A stretch of DNA of 40,326 nucleotides from an uncultured Eubacteriales bacterium (GTDB lineage: Bacteria > Bacillota > Clostridia > Christensenellales > Aristaeellaceae), in NCBI GenBank assembly GCA_902773895.1, contig CACYGB010000012.1, positions 1 to 40,326 of the forward strand, in the 5' to 3' direction. Positions 15,395 to 23,647 of this stretch are shown one piece after another. How positions within the stretch are numbered: the stretch's first letter is position 1; the number at the start of each line of letters is the position of its first letter. Under the pieces are notes generated by a model. The model was not told the origin of the DNA and ran no database searches. It saw only the letters and a program-made list of their open reading frames with translations. The translations under genes and the position numbers were made by a program.

Positions 15395-16279
15395 TTACCA
15401 GTCGATCGGGTGGATCACCGTCGGGTCCATGTGCGCCATATCCGGGATGCCGGTGCGCACCATCATGGCTTTTATTTCGCCCGTCATCTCCCGGATCACC
15501 CCGGCCATGGCCTCCGGGCCGCCCTCTTCCAGCGGCTGCATCAGCCGCCGGCCCACGGAAACGGCGTCTGCCCCCAGCGCCAGGGCCTTGAAGGCGTCAA
15601 AGCCGTCCCGGATACCGCCGTCCACGATCAGCGTCAGGTCCTTTCCCACTGCCTTGCGCAGGTCGGCCAGCAGCATCGCGGGCGGAACGGCCCAGCGCAT
15701 CAGGCCGTTGTGGTGGCTCAGGATCACGCCGCGGCAGCCCAGATCCCGGCACGTCAGGGCGTCCCGGACGCTGAGGGCGCCCTTGACCAGGAAGGGCAGG
15801 TCCGTGTGGCGGATGTAGCGCTTCAGTTCTTCCAGCGTGGGCAGCTTCATGGGAAAGCCCGCCACCAGGGAATCTTCGTCGTCGCGCACGTTGACGGCGT
15901 GCTCCACATCCATGCCCACGGCCAGCGCCCCGTGGTCCCGGGCACATTCCAGCCGCCGGTAGATTTCGTCCGGATCGGCGTAGGGCTTGATGATTTTAAT
16001 GATTTTCGCGCCGGTTTTCAGGGCGTCCTCCAGCTGGGCGCAGTCGCCCATGCCGATGCAGCAGGCGGCGCCCGCTTCCTTTGCACCCCGGGCGAAGGCG
16101 GTCATGCCGCCTTTCAGGTGGCTCAGGGCGGCAGTGATGACGGGCGTTTCAAAGGCGCAGCCAAGCAAGGCGGTTCGGGCGCTGGGGTGAACGCTGCCCA
16201 CGATGCGGCCTTCCACCAGCAGGCGGTCCAGATAACGGCGGTTCAGGGCGATGGAATCGCCGGGCAGGGAAGAATCCAT
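15395..16279 (-). CDS. FMN-dependent alpha-hydroxy-acid dehydrogenase family protein
   Basis: A 294-residue TIM-barrel flavoprotein, shorter than the typical 350-380 residues of lactate or glycolate oxidases. FLVKGALSVRDAL holds the conserved Lys and LTLIVDGGIRDGFDAFKALALGADAVSVGR is the FMN phosphate site (split here: VDGGIRDGFD and LALGADAVSVGR). The catalytic segment, normally SNHGGRQ, reads LSHHNGLMRW: the His is kept but the substrate-binding Arg is Leu. The enzyme may therefore use a substrate that is not a simple alpha-hydroxy acid. AAAGGAG lies before the ATG at 16279. It is the middle gene of the isomerase/FMN/Gfo operon. Confidence 0.85.
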   Translation of the reverse strand: MDSSLPGDSIALNRRYLDRLLVEGRIVGSVHPSARTALLGCAFETPVITAALSHLKGGMTAFARGAKEAGAACCIGMGDCAQLEDALKTGAKIIKIIKPYADPDEIYRRLECARDHGALAVGMDVEHAVNVRDDEDSLVAGFPMKLPTLEELKRYIRHTDLPFLVKGALSVRDALTCRDLGCRGVILSHHNGLMRWAVPPAMLLADLRKAVGKDLTLIVDGGIRDGFDAFKALALGADAVSVGRRLMQPLEEGGPEAMAGVIREMTGEIKAMMVRTGIPDMAHMDPTVIHPIDW

Positions 16280-16296
16280 GGTTTTCTCCTTTCTGC

Positions 16297-17139
16297 TTAC
16301 ACCGGAATCCCGGCGCGCGCCGCGGCCGCGGCCACGATGTCGTACGCGGCGGCATATTCGTCAAAGGTATGCATATGTTCTAGCAGCACCGGGGCGTCCG
16401 GCGGCAGGTACCGGTCCATGATTTTCAGGATGGCCGCGAAATCCAGCGCGCCTTCCCCGGGGCAGCATTCCTCCAGTACGGTGGTCAGGCGGGTCAGGCC
16501 CATGCGGCTGTCCTTCAAATGCGTGCTTTTGATGTATGGTCCCAGCTTCCGGAAACATTCGTCAATGAACGCTTCGGCTGCCAGGAAACGGCGGGGAGAA
16601 TGGATCATGTTCACAAAATCCATATGAACGGCAAAGGCGCTCCGGTCCACATCCCGCATCAGCTGCAGGTATTCGTCCGGCCCGTCGGGCACCATCCAGG
16701 GCATGGGCTCCAGGCAGTAAAAAGCCCGTTTGGGCTGCACGCTGTCAATGATTTCCCGGACGGACGCGACGATTTTTTCATACGTTTCCCGGGTGTAATT
16801 GGAAGGGTCCGCCGCGTCCCAGCCGGCTTTCGAGGCCGTGCCCGCGATGTTGACGCAGCAGGAAATGCCCCATTCCTCCGCCACGGCCAGCTGTCCCTTG
16901 GCATAGGCCATGGCCTCCGCGGCCTTGCCCGGATCGGGATCAAACAGGTTTTTCCACACCCCGATTTCGGCGATGACGGCGCCCTGACGGTGGGCCGCCG
17001 CGCAGTAGGCGGCGATCTCCTCCCTTGGGGTCAGGCAGGAGAAGGGCGCGGTGACGGCCTTGAAACGGGATGCGGCCAGCAGCTTTTCCCATTCCTCCGG
17101 ATTGCGGAAAGCGCCGGCGACGGTTCCGCCCAGCAGCAT
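16297..17139 (-). CDS. Sugar phosphate isomerase/epimerase (xylose-isomerase-like TIM barrel)
   Basis: A 280-residue TIM-barrel protein of the AP-endonuclease-2/xylose-isomerase-like family. Metal ligands can be placed at Glu in FYCLEPMPW, Asp in AVHMDFVNM, His in KSTHLKDSRM and Glu in VLLEHMHTFDEY. Such enzymes isomerise or epimerise keto and aldo sugars or their acids. CAAAGGAGG precedes the ATG at 17137-17139 and a sigma-A promoter lies 35-60 bp upstream. It leads the three-gene operon with an FMN enzyme and a Gfo/Idh/MocA oxidoreductase. The substrate cannot be told. Confidence 0.87.
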   Translation of the reverse strand: MLLGGTVAGAFRNPEEWEKLLAASRFKAVTAPFSCLTPREEIAAYCAAAHRQGAVIAEIGVWKNLFDPDPGKAAEAMAYAKGQLAVAEEWGISCCVNIAGTASKAGWDAADPSNYTRETYEKIVASVREIIDSVQPKRAFYCLEPMPWMVPDGPDEYLQLMRDVDRSAFAVHMDFVNMIHSPRRFLAAEAFIDECFRKLGPYIKSTHLKDSRMGLTRLTTVLEECCPGEGALDFAAILKIMDRYLPPDAPVLLEHMHTFDEYAAAYDIVAAAAARAGIPV

Positions 17140-17171
17140 GGGCAGCGCCTCCTTTGACCATGTTTTTTCCT

Positions 17172-17201
17172 ATCATAAACCTTTCGGGATAAGCGCGTCA
17201 A
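17172..17201 (-). promoter_or_regulatory. Promoter of the isomerase/FMN/Gfo operon
   Basis: On the minus strand TTGACG (17196-17201), an 18-bp spacer and TATGAT (17172-17177). The rest of the gap 17202-17330 shows no gene. Confidence 0.7.
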
Positions 17202-17330
17202 TCCCGCCTGGTATTTTTTCCCTTGCGCGCCATGCGGCCGCCGGCGAGCCGCGGGAGGAAGGCGCGGTGTATGCCGGAAAGACGGCCGGGGGATCCCGTG
17301 ATCCGGCGAAAGGAGGGCCATATACTCCGG

Positions 17331-17370
17331 ACAGCAAAAGAAATCACGGGTTTCCAAGCGAAAACCCGTG
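17331..17370 (-). terminator. Terminator of the spore protein gene
   Basis: A 9-bp stem (17362-17370 with 17345-17353), followed on the minus strand by AUUUCUUUUGCU. Confidence 0.75.
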
Positions 17371-17418
17371 CCTTTGCCGGGAATCTCCCGGCAGCCGGAC
17401 AATCGGCCTGAACGGCTG

Positions 17419-17634
17419 TTATTTGCCGCTCATCTGCTTTTCCTGCTGTTCGATCATGTGCTTGACCATGTAGCCGCCGATATAACCGGCCTGGCGGGAG
17501 GGCAGGTCGCCGTTGTAGCCCTGCTTCAGGTTAATGCCCAGTTCGCTGGCGATTTCAAACTTCATGTTGTCCAGGGCGGCGCGGGCCTCGGGCACATTGG
17601 TGCGGCTGCTGTTCTGGTTTCCGGACTGATTCAT
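17419..17634 (-). CDS. Alpha/beta-type small acid-soluble spore protein
   Basis: A 71-residue SASP. EIASELGINLKQGYNGDLPS contains the GPR protease cleavage site (EIASE-LGI) and the first conserved block; RQAGYIGGYMVKHMIEQQE is the second, DNA-binding block. These proteins coat DNA in the forespore, protect it from UV and heat, and are degraded at germination. AAAGGAGGTG precedes the ATG. The gene is monocistronic. It shows that the organism belongs to a sporulating lineage. Confidence 0.96.
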   Translation of the reverse strand: MNQSGNQNSSRTNVPEARAALDNMKFEIASELGINLKQGYNGDLPSRQAGYIGGYMVKHMIEQQEKQMSGK

Positions 17635-17665
17635 TGCTTTTCACCTCCTTTTTCAAGGTCAATGC

Positions 17666-17692
17666 TATTGTGGCCGATGCGCGAAAAAATAC
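17666..17692 (-). promoter_or_regulatory. Possible forespore-type (sigma-G-like) promoter of the SASP gene
   Basis: On the minus strand GTATTT (17687-17692), 14 bp, then CACAATA (17666-17672). It resembles sigma-F/G boxes loosely (-10 CATnnTA); no sigma-A promoter is seen there. SASP genes are normally sigma-G controlled, which is the main support. Confidence 0.3.
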
Positions 17693-17754
17693 GCTGGCAT
17701 TTTGTGCAAAGCGTCGAAAAGGAGAAAGTGGCGCATTTTTTTCCGAAAAGAGGG

Positions 17755-17783
17755 TTGCTTTTTTGCCTTATATCCTGTACAAT
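17755..17783 (+). promoter_or_regulatory. Promoter of the xpt-BMP transporter operon
   Basis: TTGCTT (17755-17760), a 17-bp spacer and TACAAT (17778-17783). The leader to the xpt start is only about 50 nt and shows no purine riboswitch. Confidence 0.75.
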
Positions 17784-17839
17784 AAACATGTATTTCCTTG
17801 AAATGTTCGGTTTTTTCGGAACTGAAGGGAGCGAGAATC

Positions 17840-18418
17840 ATGCGGGCGCTGCGCGATGCGATTATGACCTACGGCAAGGGCCTGGGAGCGGACATCGTGA
17901 AGGTGGACATGTTTTTGAATCACCGCATTGATACAACGCTCCTTTTTCAAATGGGCGAAGAATTGGCCAACCGCTTCCGCCAGGATCAGCCGAACCTGGT
18001 GCTGACGGTGGAAGCCAGCGGCATCGCCATTGCGGTGGCGACGGCCCGTGCGCTGGGGGATCTGCCGGTGGTGTTCGCGAAAAAAAGCGCCACGGTGGTG
18101 CAGTCGCCCGACGTGGCGCAGGCCAAGGTGTATTCCTTCACCCACAAGCGGGAAAATGTGATCCGGGTGGACAAGCAATATCTGCCCGCCGGCAGCCGGG
18201 TGCTGATCATCGACGATTTCCTGGCGGACGGCCAGGCGTGCCAGGGCATGATGGCCCTGTGCGCCCAGACGGACTGCCCGGTGGTGGGCATCGGCATCGG
18301 CATTGAAAAAGGGTTCATGCCCGGCGGCAGGAACCTGCGCGCCATGGGCGTGCATTTGGAGAGTTTGGCAATCGTTTCCGGCATCCAGGATGGTCGTATC
18401 CTGCTGGCGGACGACTGA
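17840..18418 (+). CDS. xpt: Xanthine phosphoribosyltransferase
   Basis: A 192-residue enzyme, close to the family's 190-194. VKVDMFLNHRIDTTL and LTVEASGIAIAVATA match Xpt; VLIIDDFLADGQACQG is the PRPP-binding loop and GIGIGIEKGF follows as in the family. It converts xanthine and PRPP to XMP. The ATG at 17840 aligns with the usual N-terminus and has AAGGGAG upstream; an in-frame ATG at 17798 would add 14 residues. It heads an operon with a nucleoside importer, so imported nucleosides cleaved by DeoD feed this step. Confidence 0.95.
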   Translation: MRALRDAIMTYGKGLGADIVKVDMFLNHRIDTTLLFQMGEELANRFRQDQPNLVLTVEASGIAIAVATARALGDLPVVFAKKSATVVQSPDVAQAKVYSFTHKRENVIRVDKQYLPAGSRVLIIDDFLADGQACQGMMALCAQTDCPVVGIGIGIEKGFMPGGRNLRAMGVHLESLAIVSGIQDGRILLADD

Positions 18419-18457
18419 TCCAAATACATTATTCATTTCTGGAGGAGGAAAGATCTC

Positions 18458-19663
18458 ATGAAGAAATTTGCTGCTCTGCTGATGGCGCTGGTGCTGTGCC
18501 TGTCCGCCACCGCCGTCCTGGCCGAAACCGCTGATTACAGCAACGTGAAGCTGGGCGTCATCCTGCTGCACGACGAAGATTCCACTTACGACCTGAACTT
18601 CATCAACGGCGTCAACGAAGCCGTGGCCGCCCTGGGCCTGAGCGAAGAACAGGTGATCATCAAGCGCGGCATTCCAGAAAGCAAGGAATGCACCGATACC
18701 GCCCTGGACCTGATCGACGAAGGCTGCAACATCATCTTCGCCGACAGCTTCGGCCATGAATCCTGGCTGTTTGAGCCGGCCGAAAAGTATCCCGAAGTGG
18801 ATTTCTGCCACGCCACCGGCACCTATGCCCACACCAAGGGCCTGGCCAACTTCCACAATGCTTTCGCTGCCATCTATGAAGGCCGCTACCTGGCTGGCAT
18901 CGCCGCCGGCATGAAGCTGAACGAGCTGAAGGCCGCCGGCAAACTGAAGGGCGAAACCCCCAAGATGGGCTATGTGGGCGCGTTCACCTACGCGGAAGTG
19001 ATGAGCGGCTACACCAGCTTCTACCTGGGCGCCAAGTCCGTGTGCCCCGACGTGACCATGGATGTGCAGTTCACCGGCTCCTGGTATGACGAAAAAGAAG
19101 AACGCGACGCTGCCCAGGCCCTGATCGCCGCCGGTGCTGACCTGATCAGCCAGCACGCCGACTCCATGGGCGCTCCCTCCGCCTGCGAAGACGCCGGCAT
19201 CCCCGACGTGAGCTACAACGGCTCCACCATCGCCTCCTGCCCCAACACCTTCATCGTGTCCTCCCGCATCAACTGGGCGCCCTACTTTGAATATATCGTG
19301 AAGCAGAAGGCCGCCGGCCAGCCCATCGACACCGACTGGACCGGCACCATCGCCACCGATTCCGTGGTGCTGACCGAAGTGAACACCGCCGTGGCCGCCG
19401 AAGGCACCGTGGAAGCCATCGAGGCTGCCAAGGCCGAATTCGTGGCCGGCACCAAGCATGTGTTCGACACCGCCGCCGACAACTTCATCACCGTGAAGGG
19501 CGAAAAAGTGACCAGCTACCTGGCCGACGTGGATTCCGACGCTGCGTTCGAGCATGAAACCGAAGTGGTGAAGGACGGCTACTTCCATGAATCCGAATAC
19601 CGCTCTGCGCCTTACTTCGATATGCAGATCGACGGCATCAACCTGCTGAACAGCAAGTTCTAA
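18458..19663 (+). CDS. BMP-family nucleoside ABC transporter, substrate-binding protein
   Basis: A 401-residue extracytoplasmic binding protein of the BMP/PnrA family. Residues 1-22 (MKKFAALLMALVLCLSATAV and LA) form a signal peptide. VKLGVILLHDEDSTYDLNFING, then IIFADSFGHESW and MGYVGAFTYAEVMSGYTSFY are family blocks; family members bind purine nucleosides. No lipobox is present: the only Cys in the signal region is preceded by Leu and sits inside the hydrophobic core, so the mature protein seems to be released rather than lipid-anchored. It follows xpt by 39 bp with a GGAGGAGG site. Hairpins after the gene (19675-19733) probably keep its mRNA above that of the transporter genes. Confidence 0.93.
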   Translation: MKKFAALLMALVLCLSATAVLAETADYSNVKLGVILLHDEDSTYDLNFINGVNEAVAALGLSEEQVIIKRGIPESKECTDTALDLIDEGCNIIFADSFGHESWLFEPAEKYPEVDFCHATGTYAHTKGLANFHNAFAAIYEGRYLAGIAAGMKLNELKAAGKLKGETPKMGYVGAFTYAEVMSGYTSFYLGAKSVCPDVTMDVQFTGSWYDEKEERDAAQALIAAGADLISQHADSMGAPSACEDAGIPDVSYNGSTIASCPNTFIVSSRINWAPYFEYIVKQKAAGQPIDTDWTGTIATDSVVLTEVNTAVAAEGTVEAIEAAKAEFVAGTKHVFDTAADNFITVKGEKVTSYLADVDSDAAFEHETEVVKDGYFHESEYRSAPYFDMQIDGINLLNSKF

Positions 19664-19674
19664 TTGCATACGCT

Positions 19675-19733
19675 GTCATAACAGGATGGTTATGACCCGA
19701 CAGGACTGCCTTCTTCACGGAACGGCAGTCCTG
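19675..19733 (+). other. Two hairpins between binding-protein and ATPase genes
   Basis: An 8-bp stem (19675-19682 with 19689-19696) and a perfect 10-bp stem (19701-19710 with 19724-19733), without a strong U tract. Likely an mRNA 3'-end stabiliser or partial terminator that sets binding-protein excess. Confidence 0.6.
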
Positions 19734-19771
19734 ATCGGTTATTTTCAAAAATTCTTGCGGGAGGACGCATC

Positions 19772-21475
19772 GTGGAAAAACAGCTTGCACTGCAGATGCG
19801 GGGGATCACCAAGCGCTTTGGCAGCGTGGTGGCCAACGACCATGTGGACCTGGACGTGTACCGGGGCGAGATTTTGTCCGTGCTGGGGGAAAACGGCTGC
19901 GGCAAAACCACCCTGATGAACATGATCGCCGGCATTTATTTCCCGGACGAAGGGCAGATTTTTGTGGACGGCCGGGAAGCGGTGATCAATTCTCCCAAGG
20001 ACGCGTTCGCCCACGGCATCGGCATGATCCATCAGCATTTCAAACTGGTGGATTTGTTTACCGCAGCCGAAAACGTGGTGCTGGGCGTGAAGGAACAGGG
20101 CCGCTACAACCTGAAGGCCGCCAATGAGCAGGTGCGTCAAATTGCCGAAAAATACGGGTTCCGCATCGATCCCGCCAAGAAAATCTACGATATGTCCGTT
20201 TCCGAAAAGCAGACGGTGGAAATCATCAAGGTGCTGTACCGCGGCGCCGACATCCTGATCCTGGATGAGCCCACCGCCGTGCTGACGCCCCAGGAAATCC
20301 AGCGGCTCTTCGACGTGCTGCGCCGTATGCGGGAGGACGGAAAATCCATCATCATCATCACCCACAAGCTGAACGAGGTGCTGGAGGTCAGCGACCGGGT
20401 GGCGATCCTGCGCAAGGGCGTGCACGTGGCCACTGTGGACACGAAGGATACCAACGAGGCCCAGCTGACCGAAATGATGGTGGGCAAAAAAATCAGCCTG
20501 AACATCAACAGGACGGAGCCCGTAAACGCCGCGCCGCGCCTGTTCGTTCAGCATGTGAACCTGGACGACGCGGAAGGGCTGCATGTGCTCCGGGACATTT
20601 CCTTCACCGCCATGGGCGGCGAGATCCTGGGCGTCGCCGGTATTGCGGGCAGCGGCCAAAGGGAACTGCTGGAGGCCATCGCCGGGCTGCAGAACCTGCG
20701 CAGCGGGGAAATCATTTTCCATAATCCCAAGAAGGACAAGCCCGTCACCTTCTTCCACAAGAGCATGAAGCGGGTGAAGGAATTGGGGGCCCAGGGCGCC
20801 TTCCACGACCGGAACATGAAGCCCGTCAGCTTCGACGGCATGAAAACCAGGGACGTGCGCAGGTGGGTGGAATCCGGGGACGTACTGTTCAGGGAAGATG
20901 AAATCATCGACCTGCGCAACAAAACGCCCCTGCAGATCCGGGAGCTGGGCGTCCGGCTGTCCTTCGTGCCGGAGGACCGGCTGGGCATGGGCCTGGTGGG
21001 CAGCATGGGCATCACCGACAACATGATGCTTCGTTCCTACCGCAAGGGCCATGCCGGCTTCCTGGACCGGAAAAAGCCCCGGGCGCTGGCCGAGGAAATC
21101 ATCCGGGACCTGGAAGTGGTGACGCCGGGGGTATCGACGCCGGTGAGGCGTCTGTCCGGCGGCAACGTGCAGAAAGTGCTGGTGGGCCGGGAAATCGCCT
21201 TCACCCCCAAGGTGCTGATGGCGGCTTACCCGGTGCGGGGGCTGGACATCAATTCCTCCTACACCATTTATAATTTGCTCAACAAGCAAAAGGAAAACGG
21301 CGTGGCCGTGATTTTCGTGGGCGAGGACCTGGATGTGCTGCTGGAACTGTGCGACCGTATCCTGGTGATGAATTCCGGCTCCGTGGCCGGCATTGTGGAC
21401 GCCCGGAACGTAACGAAAGAAGAAATCGGCCTGATGATGACAAGAACCGACATTCAGCAGAAGGAGGAAGCGTAA
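19772..21475 (+). CDS. Nucleoside ABC transporter, double ATPase subunit (NupA/YufO-like)
   Basis: A 567-residue protein with two ABC domains. The first has Walker A GENGCGKTT (39-47), a weak signature MSVSEKQTVEI (141-151) and Walker B ILILDEPTAV. The second has the degenerate Walker A GIAGSGQREL typical of this family, the signature LSGGNVQKVL (461-470) and VLMAAYPVRGLD. It powers the importer encoded by the neighbours. An extra segment of about 60 residues (about 318-384) sits between the second Walker A and its Q-loop region, where homologues have a short turn. The start is GTG 19772, with GGGAGG eight bases upstream; the gene ends directly before the next ATG. Confidence 0.93.
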   Translation: MEKQLALQMRGITKRFGSVVANDHVDLDVYRGEILSVLGENGCGKTTLMNMIAGIYFPDEGQIFVDGREAVINSPKDAFAHGIGMIHQHFKLVDLFTAAENVVLGVKEQGRYNLKAANEQVRQIAEKYGFRIDPAKKIYDMSVSEKQTVEIIKVLYRGADILILDEPTAVLTPQEIQRLFDVLRRMREDGKSIIIITHKLNEVLEVSDRVAILRKGVHVATVDTKDTNEAQLTEMMVGKKISLNINRTEPVNAAPRLFVQHVNLDDAEGLHVLRDISFTAMGGEILGVAGIAGSGQRELLEAIAGLQNLRSGEIIFHNPKKDKPVTFFHKSMKRVKELGAQGAFHDRNMKPVSFDGMKTRDVRRWVESGDVLFREDEIIDLRNKTPLQIRELGVRLSFVPEDRLGMGLVGSMGITDNMMLRSYRKGHAGFLDRKKPRALAEEIIRDLEVVTPGVSTPVRRLSGGNVQKVLVGREIAFTPKVLMAAYPVRGLDINSSYTIYNLLNKQKENGVAVIFVGEDLDVLLELCDRILVMNSGSVAGIVDARNVTKEEIGLMMTRTDIQQKEEA

Positions 21476-22591
21476 ATGAGCCGTCAAACCGTTCACGAGC
21501 CGCTGATCCATCTGAGCAAGCGTACCACGCTTCATCCCCTGCGGGCCTGGGGCGTCCGGCTGGCCGCCGTGGCGCTGGGCTTCGCGGTGTGCGGACTGGT
21601 GGCCTTCCTGCTGATCGAAAAGCTGCAGGCCAAGCCCGAAAGGATCGGCGATTTCTACTACGCCTTCATCAAGGGCTCTTTTACCACCAGCCGCAAATTC
21701 TGGAAATTCCTGAAGAACCTGGCGATCCTGCTGAGCATCGCCCTGGCCCTGACCCCGGCGTTCCGCATGCGCTTCTGGAACACCGGCGCGGAAGGGCAGA
21801 CCCTGATGGGCGTGCTGGGCGCCATCGCCGTGGACTTTTACTTCGGCGGCAAAATGCCCGAATGGCTGCTGCTGATCCTGATGCTGCTGGCGTCCCTTCT
21901 GTGCGGCGCTGTGTGGGGGCTGATCCCCGCTGTTTTCAAGGCCCGCTGGAACACCAATGAAACGCTGTTCACCCTGATGATGAACTACGTGGCCACCTTC
22001 CTGGTGTCCTATTTCCTGGTGATCTGGGTGTCCAACGGCTCGTCCTCCCTGCCCAAGCTGTCCACCGGCAAACTGCCCGTCATCGGCGGCAACGATTACC
22101 TGCTGATTATCCTGGTGGTGCTGGCGCTGACCGTGGCGCTGCACATTTACCTGACGTATTCCAAGCACGGCTATGAAATCAGCGTGGTGGGCGAAAGCAT
22201 CCGCACCGCCCAGTACGTGGGCATCAGCGTGCCCAAGGTGATTTTGCGCACCATGGCCCTGAGTGGCTTGCTGTGCGGCCTGGCGGGCTATCTTATCGCC
22301 GCGGGCCTGGACCAGACCATCACCACCGAATCGGTGGGCGGCCAGGGCTTCACCGCCATCATGGTGGCCTGGCTGGCCAAGTTCAATCCGCTGATGATGA
22401 TCCTGACCTCCGGCCTGATCCAGCTGCTGAACCAGGGCGCTGCCCAGATCAGCCAGGATTTCAATGTGTCCTCCGCTTTCCCCAACGTCATCGTGGGCAT
22501 CATCCTGTTCTTCATCATCGGCAGCGAGTTTTTCATCAATTATCAGATTCATTTCCGCGGCAGGCACGGCGCGAAGGAGGCGGCAAAATGA
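21476..22591 (+). CDS. Nucleoside ABC transporter permease 1 (NupB/YufP-like)
   Basis: A 371-residue inner-membrane permease of the BPD_transp_2 (LivH-like) family with about nine hydrophobic segments. RFWNTGAEGQTLMG and WNTNETLFTLMMNY are typical of the nucleoside branch, and YEISVVGESIRTAQYVGI is the conserved cytoplasmic loop that contacts the ATPase. The ATG follows the ATPase stop codon immediately; the ribosome site AAGGAGGAA lies within the ATPase end. The stop overlaps the next permease by four bases. Confidence 0.93.
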   Translation: MSRQTVHEPLIHLSKRTTLHPLRAWGVRLAAVALGFAVCGLVAFLLIEKLQAKPERIGDFYYAFIKGSFTTSRKFWKFLKNLAILLSIALALTPAFRMRFWNTGAEGQTLMGVLGAIAVDFYFGGKMPEWLLLILMLLASLLCGAVWGLIPAVFKARWNTNETLFTLMMNYVATFLVSYFLVIWVSNGSSSLPKLSTGKLPVIGGNDYLLIILVVLALTVALHIYLTYSKHGYEISVVGESIRTAQYVGISVPKVILRTMALSGLLCGLAGYLIAAGLDQTITTESVGGQGFTAIMVAWLAKFNPLMMILTSGLIQLLNQGAAQISQDFNVSSAFPNVIVGIILFFIIGSEFFINYQIHFRGRHGAKEAAK

Positions 22592-23541
22592 ACATCTGGC
22601 TGAATTTCCTGATCGACTCCCTGGCCTTTGGCGCCACGTTCATTTACGGCTCCACCGGCGAAATCCTGACGGAAAAAGCGGGACATCTGAACCTGGGTAT
22701 TCCCGGCATCATGTGCATGGGCGGTGCAGGCGGCTGCCTGATGCTGAACCTGATCGGCAAATCCGGCCTGCCGTCTCCTTTGATCGTGGTGCTGGGCATC
22801 CTGTCCTCCATGGCGTTCGCCATGCTGATGGGGCTGATCTATTCCTTCCTGACGGTGACGCTGCGGGCCAACCAGAATGTGACCGGCCTGGCCCTGACCA
22901 CCTTCGGCGTGGGCCTGATGAAGGTGATCATGAGCAAGCTGGACGCCACGGTGTATCTGGTGGGGCCCAAGGCGATGTACCGCTGGCCCTTCGCCGGCCG
23001 CACCGACAGCCTGCAGTGCCTGGGCGTGCTGTTTTTCCTGGCGGTGGCGGTGGCCATCCTGTCCAGCTGGGTGCTGTTCCGCACCAAAGTGGGGCTGCAT
23101 CTGCGGGCTGTGGGGGAAAACCCGGCGACCGCTGACGCCGTTGGCATCAACGTGACCCGGTACAAGTATGTGGCCACCTGCATCGGCAGCGGCATTTCCG
23201 GCCTGGGCGGCTTCTACTACATCATCGACTATATGGCGTCCCAGGAAGCGTACCTGAGCCTGGAATCCTTCGGCTGGCTGTCCATCGCCCTGGTGATTTT
23301 CGCGCTGTGGCGGCCGCATATGACCATCATCGGCTCCACGGTGTTCGGCCTGCTGTTCTCCCTGGGCAGCTTCATCACCAACATCGATTGGATCCAGGTC
23401 ACCATGGCCACCAAGCCCCTGCTGAAAATGCTGCCCTATGTGGTCACCATCATCGTGCTGGTGATTTCCAGCGTGCGCAACAAGCGGGAAAACCAGCCGC
23501 CCCAGAGCCTGGGCCTGGCCTACTTCCGCGAAGAAAGATAA
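22588..23541 (+). CDS. Nucleoside ABC transporter permease 2 (NupC/YufQ-like)
   Basis: A 317-residue permease of the same family, pairing with permease 1. STGEILTEKAGHLNLGIPGI is the N-terminal signature of the second nucleoside permease, and LHLRAVGENPATADAVGINV is the ATPase-contact loop. About eight membrane segments. The ATG at 22588 overlaps the stop of permease 1 (ATGA), with AAGGAGG upstream. It is the last gene of the xpt-transporter operon; a terminator follows at once. Confidence 0.93.
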   Translation: MNIWLNFLIDSLAFGATFIYGSTGEILTEKAGHLNLGIPGIMCMGGAGGCLMLNLIGKSGLPSPLIVVLGILSSMAFAMLMGLIYSFLTVTLRANQNVTGLALTTFGVGLMKVIMSKLDATVYLVGPKAMYRWPFAGRTDSLQCLGVLFFLAVAVAILSSWVLFRTKVGLHLRAVGENPATADAVGINVTRYKYVATCIGSGISGLGGFYYIIDYMASQEAYLSLESFGWLSIALVIFALWRPHMTIIGSTVFGLLFSLGSFITNIDWIQVTMATKPLLKMLPYVVTIIVLVISSVRNKRENQPPQSLGLAYFREER

Positions 23542-23556
23542 AAAAGGATTTCCGCA

Positions 23557-23590
23557 AAACAGGAGGGCAGGCGCCCTCCTGTTTCTTTTC
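23557..23590 (+). terminator. Terminator of the xpt-transporter operon
   Basis: A 12-bp stem (23557-23568 with 23573-23584), AGGC loop, followed by CTTTTC. Confidence 0.85.
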
Positions 23591-23595
23591 GGTTC

Positions 23596-23625
23596 TTGAC
23601 AAAAGGGTTTCCGCCGCATTATCAT
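23596..23625 (+). promoter_or_regulatory. Promoter of the amidotransferase/phosphoesterase operon
   Basis: A perfect TTGACA (23596-23601), an 18-bp spacer and TATCAT (23620-23625). Transcription would begin near 23632. Confidence 0.75.
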
Positions 23626-23647
23626 AAATCAACCGATGGAGATGGAG

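Noticed and set aside
17785..17840. Purine riboswitch in front of xpt
   Set aside because: The leader is only about 50 nt and lacks the three-way-junction motifs.
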